This document shows, one piece after another, positions 58,162 through 64,000 of a DNA stretch of 64,000 nucleotides (positions are counted from its first letter, which is position 1; every line of letters starts with the position of its first letter). Made by a program: the position numbers and the translations under genes. The notes under the pieces were generated by a model that was not told the DNA's origin, did no database searches, and was given only the letters and a program-made list of their open reading frames with translations. This DNA comes from JAMXLO01 sp963794185 (GTDB lineage: Bacteria > Pseudomonadota > Alphaproteobacteria > Acetobacterales > Acetobacteraceae), in the NCBI GenBank assembly GCA_963794185.1, contig CAWCDM010000128.1:1-64000 (forward strand), in the 5' to 3' direction.

Positions 58162-59295
58162 TCATGGCGCCATGGCCTGTTGCGGCGTGTGCGGCCCGAG
58201 CGTGCGGATGAAGACCAGCCGCCCCTGATGACAGTGCGGACAAATCCGTGGCTCGATCGGTGGCATTGGCTCCGCGTCAGAGTACTCGCGTGACGGGAGG
58301 ACAAGCTCCGGTGGTGGGCCGGGCTCGGGCGGCGCCTGCAATTGCAGCATCTGCCGCACCCGGGTGGCGTTGTGGCGTTGCGCGGGATGCCACAGGCCGA
58401 AGTAGCGGACCTTGTGGAACCCGCGCGGCAGCACGTGCTGGAGGAAGCGGCGCATGAATTCGTCGCCGCTCAGTCGGCAGGTTCGCGGTCGGCCGGTCTT
58501 GCGTTCCTTGTATTGGATGGTGACCGTTTGGTCGTCGAGATCGACGATCCGGGCGTTGGTGAGAGCGACGCGAAAGACGTAGCGGGCGAGGTAGTCGAGC
58601 ACCGCCTGTTCGCCGGTGCCCCAGGCGGTGACGTGGAGGATCCATGGTATGCGCCACACCGCGTCGGGGATGACGAGGTCAGGGCACTTTCGCCGCAGCA
58701 GCGCGCGGAACTTGCCGCGCACCAGTTTGGCGAGAGCCTTGATGGGTACCAGGAATTTACGGCGCGCCGGATGCCAGGTGGTGGCGTCCTCGGAGATGCC
58801 GCCGCCACTGACCAGGCAATGAACATGCGGGTGCAAGCTCAGCTGCTGCGTCCAGGTGTGCAGCACGGCGAGCACGGCGACGGTGCCGCCGACGTAACGC
58901 GGATCGCGGGCGAGTTCGATGATCGCCGCAGCGCAGGCCTGCATCAGCACGCCATAGCCGTCGCGCTGATTGGCCCGCAGCACCGCGCGCAACTCGGCCG
59001 GCACGGTGATGGTGATGTGGAAGTACGGCACCGGCAGCAGCTCCGCCTGACGACGTTCGAGCCACTCCTGGGTCTGTGCGGTGTGGCACTTGGGGCAGCT
59101 GCGATTGCCGCAGGAATGGTAGGAGAACACCTCGGTGTTGCACGCCTCGCAGTGCCAGACCTGGCCGCCGAGCGCCGCGGTGCGGCAGTCGAGAATGTCC
59201 TCGATGGCGCGCCGATGCGAGGGCAGCATCGACGCGCCGTGCGCCGAGAGGTAGTCCGCCGCGAAGCGGCGGAACACGTCGGCGACCTCGATCAT
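58162..59295 (-). CDS. IS91-family transposase (Y2 HUH type)
   Basis: The 377-residue protein has an N-terminal zinc-binding region (CEACNTEVFSYHSCGNRSC and PKCH). The HUH motif is in LSLHPHVHCLVSGGG, and the two-tyrosine motif is in VLDYLARYVFR. A second Cys/His pair lies near the C-terminus (ICPHCHQG). IS91 enzymes move by rolling-circle replication using a 5'-phosphotyrosine link. It is intact and 9 bases downstream of the recombinase gene on the same strand. Confidence 0.9.
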   Translation of the reverse strand: MIEVADVFRRFAADYLSAHGASMLPSHRRAIEDILDCRTAALGGQVWHCEACNTEVFSYHSCGNRSCPKCHTAQTQEWLERRQAELLPVPYFHITITVPAELRAVLRANQRDGYGVLMQACAAAIIELARDPRYVGGTVAVLAVLHTWTQQLSLHPHVHCLVSGGGISEDATTWHPARRKFLVPIKALAKLVRGKFRALLRRKCPDLVIPDAVWRIPWILHVTAWGTGEQAVLDYLARYVFRVALTNARIVDLDDQTVTIQYKERKTGRPRTCRLSGDEFMRRFLQHVLPRGFHKVRYFGLWHPAQRHNATRVRQMLQLQAPPEPGPPPELVLPSREYSDAEPMPPIEPRICPHCHQGRLVFIRTLGPHTPQQAMAP

Positions 59296-59304
59296 GACCG
59301 CGCC

Positions 59305-60148
59305 TCAGAGGCCGGTCATCAGCCGATCGAGCAGACTGTGCAGCGACGCCCGGGTGGGCGTGGTCAGGTGAGTGTAGATGGCAGTGGTGGCGATGCTGGC
59401 ATGGCCGAGCAGGATCTGTACGATCCGGGTGTCGACGCCGTTCTCGATCAGCCGCGTCGCGTAGGAATGGCGCAGAGCGTGTGGGGTTACCCCGCGCTGG
59501 ATGCCTGCCGCGGCGGCGGCGGCGGCGAAGGTACGCGACAGCACGCGGTTATTGAGCGGCGCGTCACCGGAGTGGTTGGGGAACAGCCAGCGGCGATTGT
59601 GATGGCGCCGCCACAGGTGGCCCAGCTCGTCGAGAACCGGCTGTGGCAGCGGCACCAGCCGCTCCTTGTCGCCCTTGCCGACGATACGCAACACCTGGTT
59701 GGCCCGGTCGACGGCGCCAATTTCCAGCGTAGTGGCTTCGCTGATGCGCAGACCACAGGCATACATGACGGCGAGGCAGGTCTTGTGGGTCGGGTTGCGG
59801 ATACCGCTGAGCAGGCGACGGACCTGATCATCCGATAGCGCGTCAGGCAGCCGCTTCTGCCGTGGCGAGGCGATCCTTTTTTCCCCCGAACAGCTCCCAG
59901 CCACGGCCGAGCGTGTGTTGGTAGAAGAAACGTAGGCCGTAATGACCGATCTGGAAGGTGCCGCGTGCCACGCCTCGCTGGCGCAGGCCGAGCAGGTAGT
60001 TCCGCACCTCTTCTTCGCTGAGCAGATCGGGCGAGCGGTGGTAATGCGCAGCCAGCCGGCGCACCGCCTGGACGTAGACCTTCCGCGTTCCTTCAGCCAA
60101 TCCGGCCAGGATCATGTCATCGATCATCCGCGCACGCTGTGGCGACAT
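59305..60148 (-). CDS. Tyrosine recombinase of the IS91-type element, frameshifted at an A6 run
   Basis: The reconstructed protein is about 280 residues. The SAM-like N-terminal core-binding domain (MIDDMILAGLAEGTRKVYVQ, start 60148 after AGGAG) ends in a run of six A on the coding strand near 59880. The catalytic domain continues in the +1 frame: CGLRISEA (Arg), HALRHSYATRLIENG (His-x-x-Arg) and LLGHASIATTAIYTH (His and nucleophilic Tyr). Many IS91-like elements carry such a gene. The frame change at a homopolymer fits a sequencing slip, an indel, or slippage during expression. Confidence 0.8.
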
Positions 60149-60368
60149 GGGGGTCTCCTTTCGTTGATGTTCCGGCGGGCTGCCTCACGCCCGCCGACGC
60201 GAAAGGATACTCCTGCCTGTCAGCTATCCACGCCGCGGTAGCTATACGCCTCTCTCGGCGAAGCCGTTCCGTCCAACTACCGGACATGCCGGGCCATGTT
60301 TTGCATGGTGCTGATTTCACGCACGCACGATCTCGGCGACTGCGGCGTCCGCCGCATTTGGCGGCGCT

Positions 60369-61115
60369 TCAGTGCATGACGTCGCCGCCGTTGGGCGAAA
60401 GGCAGGCGCCGACATAGAAGCCGCCCTCCGGCCCGGCCAGCAGCAGCGCCGTCGCGGCGATCTCCTCCGGCCGGCCGAACCGTCCGACCGGCAGCGCCGC
60501 CTTGAACGCGGCACGGTCGGCCTCGGTCATCGATGCCGTCAGGTCGGTGTCGATCGGCCCAGGGGCGATCGCGTTCACCCGGACCCCTTTCGGCGCCGCT
60601 TCCCAGCACAGCGCCCGCGTGAACCCGATGATCGCCGCCTTGGCCGCCGAATAGGGCGCCGAGTTCACAGCGCCCTTGAAGCCACGCTGCGAGGCGACAT
60701 TGATGATGCAGCCGCGACCGCGCGCGACCATCGCCGGAAAGACCGCCTGTGCCATGAAGAACATGCCCTTCATGTGCACGTCCATGATGCGGTCGTAGTC
60801 CGCCTCTGTGTAGTCCTCGAACCTTTTGCGGATGTTCATGCCGGCGTTGTTGAACAGGATGTCGATCGGCCCCAGCGCGGCGGCGGCCTCCTGCGCAAAC
60901 GCCCGGCTCGCAGCAATGTCCACGACATCCACCGAACGGTGCAGTGCACGCCGCCCCAGGGCGCGTATTTCATTCGCCGTCTCCTCGGCCTTTGCACCGT
61001 CGTCCAGATGGCAGAATGCAATGTCCGCACCTTCCGCCGCGAACGCGAGCGCCGTGGCGCGTCCGATGCCGCGCGAGCCGCCGGTGACGAGCGCCACCTG
61101 ATCCTGCAGTTTCAT
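60369..61115 (-). CDS. Short-chain dehydrogenase/reductase (FabG-like)
   Basis: The 248-residue classical SDR has the cofactor motif VTGGSRGIG, the NNAG motif, and a catalytic Ser in INVASQRG. YSAAK (Tyr-x-x-x-Lys) and the C-terminal VNAIAPGPIDTDL loop follow. The start at 61115 (MKLQDQVALVTGG) follows a short AACC-rich site. Such enzymes reduce ketones or oxidise alcohols with NAD(P)H; the substrate is unknown. It stands alone next to the IS91 element. Confidence 0.87.
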   Translation of the reverse strand: MKLQDQVALVTGGSRGIGRATALAFAAEGADIAFCHLDDGAKAEETANEIRALGRRALHRSVDVVDIAASRAFAQEAAAALGPIDILFNNAGMNIRKRFEDYTEADYDRIMDVHMKGMFFMAQAVFPAMVARGRGCIINVASQRGFKGAVNSAPYSAAKAAIIGFTRALCWEAAPKGVRVNAIAPGPIDTDLTASMTEADRAAFKAALPVGRFGRPEEIAATALLLAGPEGGFYVGACLSPNGGDVMH

Positions 61116-61203
61116 GTCGCGGTTCCCCTTGGTTTGGCGCCATGTTGAACCGCTGGAGGCTTTCGACCAAGGCTCCGTCCATCTGGACAATGCAGGCTAG
61201 TTG

Positions 61204-61223
61204 CGCTATCAATTTCGATAGCG
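61204..61223. promoter_or_regulatory. Inverted repeat upstream of the toxin-antitoxin operon
   Basis: A perfect 7-base inverted repeat, CGCTATC and GATAGCG around AATTTC, lies 18 bases before the antitoxin ATG. A further GATAGC half-site follows. VapBC-type operons are repressed by their own antitoxin-toxin complex at such palindromes, so this is the likely operator. Confidence 0.65.
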
Positions 61224-61241
61224 ACTTGGATAGCCAGCTCG

Positions 61242-61478
61242 ATGGCACAGGTTCTGGTCAGAAACTTGGACGAACAGGTGGTTGCCGCCTTGCGGCGCAA
61301 GGCGGAGCTGCACGGGCGTTCATTGGAGCAGGAGTTGCGTGTGGCCCTGACCGCGGCGGCAAGCCTCACCAATGAAGAGCGCGTCGCTCTGGCGCGGCGT
61401 ATTCGCAGCCTGACACCTGCGAAGGTGAAACAAACCGACAGCACCGAACTGATCCGACAGGATCGCGACACGCGGTGA
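61242..61478 (+). CDS. vapB: FitA/VapB-like ribbon-helix-helix antitoxin
   Basis: The 78-residue protein has an N-terminal ribbon-helix-helix DNA-binding fold (AQVLVRNLDEQVVAALRRKA and GRSLEQELRVAL), as in FitA-type antitoxins. A flexible C-terminal tail follows (ERVALARRIRSLTPAK) that would wrap the toxin. It overlaps the toxin start by one base. It would neutralise the PIN toxin and repress the operon at the palindrome just upstream. Confidence 0.85.
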   Translation: MAQVLVRNLDEQVVAALRRKAELHGRSLEQELRVALTAAASLTNEERVALARRIRSLTPAKVKQTDSTELIRQDRDTR

Positions 61479-61906
61479 TGCTGGTCGTTGACGCGAGTGT
61501 TGCCTGCAAATGGTTCGTCGCCGAGGCCAATGCCCAGGATGCGGAGGCGTTGCTCGCCAGCGGGTCGTTACTGCTGGCCCCGGACCTCATCGTTCCGGAA
61601 GTTTGCAACGTCGCCTGCCTGAAGCTGCGCCGAGGTGAAATAGTTTCGGAGCAGGCAGCGGCGATGGTGGAGGGTCTGCCCGACCTGTTCGACGAACTGG
61701 TGCCTTCGGTGCAGCTTGCCGCACGTGCATTTGCCATCGCCAGCACTCTGGCGCACCCGGCCTATGATTGCTTCTACCTTGCACTCGCGGAAATTCGCGG
61801 CGTGCGTCTGGTATCGGCCGATCACAGGCTGCCCGGCCGGTTGGGATCGACGCCATGGGCGTCTCTGCTAGTCATCCTCGGCGATGGAACGATCGCACTG
61901 CCATAG
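61478..61906 (+). CDS. vapC: PIN-domain toxin (VapC-like ribonuclease)
   Basis: The 142-residue protein has a PIN-domain acidic set: Asp in LVVDASVACKWF, Glu in LIVPEVCNVA, Asp in PAYDCFYLALAE and Asp in RLVSADHRL. VapC toxins cut tRNA or rRNA in a Mg-dependent way and stop growth when free of antitoxin. A GTG three bases earlier (61475) is an alternative start. The gene is coupled to the antitoxin gene, and the pair looks intact. Confidence 0.88.
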   Translation: MLVVDASVACKWFVAEANAQDAEALLASGSLLLAPDLIVPEVCNVACLKLRRGEIVSEQAAAMVEGLPDLFDELVPSVQLAARAFAIASTLAHPAYDCFYLALAEIRGVRLVSADHRLPGRLGSTPWASLLVILGDGTIALP

Positions 61907-61983
61907 GGCTGCACTTTGCCGCCACCGATTGACCGCCGGTGTGTCGCACCCCACGCTGCGCCGCACGCAAAGGGAGAACTACG

Positions 61984-63288
61984 ATGGACGGCACGCTCCA
62001 GGCTACAGCCGAACAGTTGTTCTGGTCGCGCGCCAAGCGGCACATGCTGCAGTTCGGCGGCGCGTTCGTGCCGTTTGCGCCGGTGCGCGCCGAGGGAAGC
62101 TTCGTCTACGACGCACTGGGGAGGCGTGTACTGGACTTCACCTCGGGCCAGATGAGCGCGATCCTTGGCCATTGCCATCCCGAGATCGTCGCCACGCTGC
62201 GCGACGCGGCGGGACGGCTGGACCACCTGTTCTCATCGATGCTGTCGCCGCCGGTGGTGGACCTTGCCGAGGCGCTGGCGCGGCTGTTGCCGGGCCTGCC
62301 GAAGGTGATGCTGCTCTCCACTGGCGGCGAGGCGAACGAGGCGGCGATCAAGATCGCCAAGCTGGTGACCGGCGGCTGGGAGGTGGTCGGCTTCGCACAA
62401 TCCTGGCACGGCATGACCGGCGGCGCGGCGTCCGCCACCTACAAGGCCGGGAGACGCGGCTACGGCCCGGCCGCGGCTGGCTCCTTCGCCATCCCAGCGC
62501 CCGATGCGTTCCGGCCCCGCTTCCCCGGCGTCGCTTGGCAGGCCGAACTGGACGATGCGTTCGCGCTGATCGACCGGCAGAGCACCGGCAACCTCGCCGC
62601 GTTCATCGCCGAGCCGATCCTGTCGAGCGGCGGCATCATCGAACTGCCCGACGGCTACCTGCGTGCGCTGCACGCCGAATGCGTCGCGCGCGGCATGAAG
62701 CTGATCATCGATGAGGCGCAGACCGGTCTTGGACGCACCGGCCTGATGTTCGCCTGCGAGCGTGACGGCGTGGTGCCGGACGTATTGGTGCTGTCGAAGA
62801 CGTTGGGCGCCGGCCTGCCGCTGTCGGCAGTGATGACGACCGACGCGATCAGTGATGCCTGCGACGAGCGCGGATTCCTGTTCTACACCACGCATGTGAA
62901 CGATCCGCTGCCGGCTGCCGTGGGGCTGAAGGTGCTGGAGATCGTGCAACGCGATGCTCTGGCGCCGCGCGCCGCGACGATGGGCGCGCGGCTGAAGCGC
63001 GGATTGCAGGCGCTGCAGGCGCGCCATGAGTGGATCGGCGATGTGCGTGGCCGCGGATTGTTGCTCGGCATGGAGTTCATCGACGAACAGGGCGGGCAGA
63101 AGCGGACCGCGGCGACATTGTCGGACGCGGTGACCGATCGGGCACTGGAACTCGGGCTCAGCGCCAATATCGTGCGCGCCGGCGCATCCGGCGGCGTGAT
63201 GCGCATCGCGCCGCCGCTGACGGTGTCGGAAGCGGAGATCGACCTGGGGCTGGAACTGCTGGGCGCGGCGCTGCGCGACGTGGCGTAG
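61984..63288 (+). CDS. dgdA: 2,2-dialkylglycine decarboxylase (class III PLP aminotransferase)
   Basis: The 434-residue PLP enzyme is strikingly like dialkylglycine decarboxylase over its full length. Matching stretches are VLDFTSGQMSAILGHCHPEI (with the active-site Gln), VGFAQSWHGMTGGAASATY, AEPILSSGGIIELPDGYLRA, IIDEAQTGLGRTG and the PLP Lys in LSKTLGAGLPL. The enzyme decarboxylates 2-aminoisobutyrate or isovaline and transfers the amino group to pyruvate. The ATG at 61984 follows AAAGGGAGAACTACG. The usual neighbouring regulator gene dgdR is not visible here. Confidence 0.88.
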   Translation: MDGTLQATAEQLFWSRAKRHMLQFGGAFVPFAPVRAEGSFVYDALGRRVLDFTSGQMSAILGHCHPEIVATLRDAAGRLDHLFSSMLSPPVVDLAEALARLLPGLPKVMLLSTGGEANEAAIKIAKLVTGGWEVVGFAQSWHGMTGGAASATYKAGRRGYGPAAAGSFAIPAPDAFRPRFPGVAWQAELDDAFALIDRQSTGNLAAFIAEPILSSGGIIELPDGYLRALHAECVARGMKLIIDEAQTGLGRTGLMFACERDGVVPDVLVLSKTLGAGLPLSAVMTTDAISDACDERGFLFYTTHVNDPLPAAVGLKVLEIVQRDALAPRAATMGARLKRGLQALQARHEWIGDVRGRGLLLGMEFIDEQGGQKRTAATLSDAVTDRALELGLSANIVRAGASGGVMRIAPPLTVSEAEIDLGLELLGAALRDVA

Positions 63289-63297
63289 GATACGGCG

Positions 63298-64000
63298 TTA
63301 GCCGGCGAGCGCGCACTTTGCGACACTGGCGAGATAGCTCGCCGCCGCCGGCAGGATCGCGTCGTTGTAGTCGTAGCTCGAATTGTGCAGCCCGCGTCCG
63401 CCCTCGGCGGGACCGTTGCCGATCCACACGAACGCGCCGGGACGCTGCTGCAGATACCAGGCGAAATCCTCGCCGGTCATCGCGGGCGCCATGTTGCGCC
63501 GCAGCGGCAGGCCGGCGGCCACCACCGCATCGGCTGCCAGATCGCGCTCGGCCGGTGCGTTCACCGTGACCGGATTGCCGCGGCGCAGCGCCACCTCGAT
63601 CTGCACGTCGCAGCTCAGCGCCACGCCGGCGCAGACGCGGCGCACCGCTTCCTCCACGTGATCGCAGGTCTCGTCGCGCAGCGTGCGCATGGTGCCGCGC
63701 AGCACGGCCTCGCCGGGGATTTGATTCGCCGCGGTCCCCGCCTCGATCGTGGCGACCGAGATCACCACGGCATCCAGCGGATCGACATTGCGCGACACGA
63801 TCGTTTGCAATCCGAGCAGCAGATGCGCCGAGGCCACCACCGGATCGCGCGTCAGGTGAGGCAGCGCGGCGTGGCCGGAGACGCCCTTCACGCGGAACTC
63901 GATCCGTCCGCCGGATGCCATCACCGCGGAATCGTGCACCGCGACGGTGCCAGCATCGAGGCCGGGCCAGTTGTGGTAGCCGAAGATCCGCTCCATCGGG
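63298..64000 (-). CDS. M20-family amidohydrolase/peptidase, C-terminal part
   Basis: The visible 234 residues cover the dimerisation domain and C-terminal catalytic part of an M20D-type amidohydrolase (hippurate hydrolase/amidase). Motifs are IFGYHNWPGLDAG, VKGVSGHAALPHLTRDP, TIEAGTAANQIP, MTGEDFAWYLQQRPG (Glu of the metal site) and the final His in GGRGLHNSSYDYND. The gene runs off the window, so the N-terminal metal ligands are not seen. It is convergent with dgdA, 9 bases apart. Confidence 0.85.
   Translation of the reverse strand, partial: PMERIFGYHNWPGLDAGTVAVHDSAVMASGGRIEFRVKGVSGHAALPHLTRDPVVASAHLLLGLQTIVSRNVDPLDAVVISVATIEAGTAANQIPGEAVLRGTMRTLRDETCDHVEEAVRRVCAGVALSCDVQIEVALRRGNPVTVNAPAERDLAADAVVAAGLPLRRNMAPAMTGEDFAWYLQQRPGAFVWIGNGPAEGGRGLHNSSYDYNDAILPAAASYLASVAKCALAG

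Larger units (their letters stand above)
58162..60148 (-). mobile_element. IS91-family element (transposase plus tyrosine recombinase), ends unresolved
   Basis: Two adjacent genes on the minus strand form the core of an IS91-like rolling-circle element. Termini cannot be defined from sequence alone because the family lacks inverted repeats and target duplications. The true element is probably somewhat larger on both sides. Confidence 0.7.

Noticed and set aside
58342..59838. A 498-codon plus-strand open frame
   Set aside because: Antisense of the IS91 transposase and recombinase genes.

Overview
The window is very GC-rich, with closely packed, often overlapping operons (ATGA, GTGA and TAATG junctions). 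Its gene content is typical of an alphaproteobacterium: CydDC, the ATP-grasp/alpha-E/transglutaminase cluster, a RutA-like monooxygenase, a dialkylglycine decarboxylase, and several short palindromic intergenic repeats. I infer Rhodospirillales, plausibly Acetobacteraceae, from gene content alone. No rRNA, tRNA or CRISPR array was found.

Layout. 0-6 kb: the N-terminal scrap of a class III cyclase, a heavily frameshifted DUF2126/transglutaminase gene, and a decayed, A/T-richer GmrSD-like (DUF262/DUF1524) restriction gene. 6-9 kb: a divergent phosphoenolpyruvate-carboxylase-like protein with altered catalytic motifs. 9-19 kb: two paralogous PotD-type ABC importers facing each other (one complete but with a frameshifted binding protein, one without an ATPase), interleaved with a RutA-like flavin monooxygenase, a DUF1330 protein and a creatininase-family amidohydrolase. 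This looks like uptake and opening of an unidentified cyclic nitrogen compound. 19-33 kb: SMP-30-like protein, a GT2/GH5 pair, a probable structured small RNA, an SRPBCC protein, a membrane patatin followed by an EmrAB-type efflux pair, and an alcohol dehydrogenase/MFS/amidohydrolase operon.

33-43 kb: a degenerate IS6-family element with recognisable terminal repeats, cydDC, a small membrane protein, an OmpA-like protein, recQ, a decayed HNH endonuclease in an A/T-richer patch, and an MHS-family transporter. 43-51 kb: a decayed SAM-cyclase-ATPase-TPR signalling gene, a CDP-glucose dehydratase/C-methyltransferase/3,5-epimerase deoxysugar operon with a small membrane protein, and a lone methyltransferase. 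51-57 kb: three transglutaminase-like genes behind a circularly permuted ATP-grasp/alpha-E fusion. The usual DUF2126 partner is not here but is the broken gene at the other end of the window. 57-64 kb: an IS6 fragment, an IS91-family transposase with its tyrosine recombinase, an SDR, a VapBC module, dialkylglycine decarboxylase, and the C-terminal part of an M20 amidohydrolase.

Frameshifts and nonsense codons are common: about nine loci. Some loci have a single one-base indel and could reflect assembly error. Others (GmrSD-like, HNH, cyclase, IS6) also carry in-frame stops and look truly decayed. Read-level data would be needed to separate these. The most interesting leads are the RutA/creatininase/double-ABC locus, the split ATP-grasp/alpha-E/transglutaminase system, the PEPC-like protein with substituted catalytic residues, a metal-ligand-deficient amidohydrolase, a multi-hairpin small RNA, and a shared palindromic motif at three promoters.
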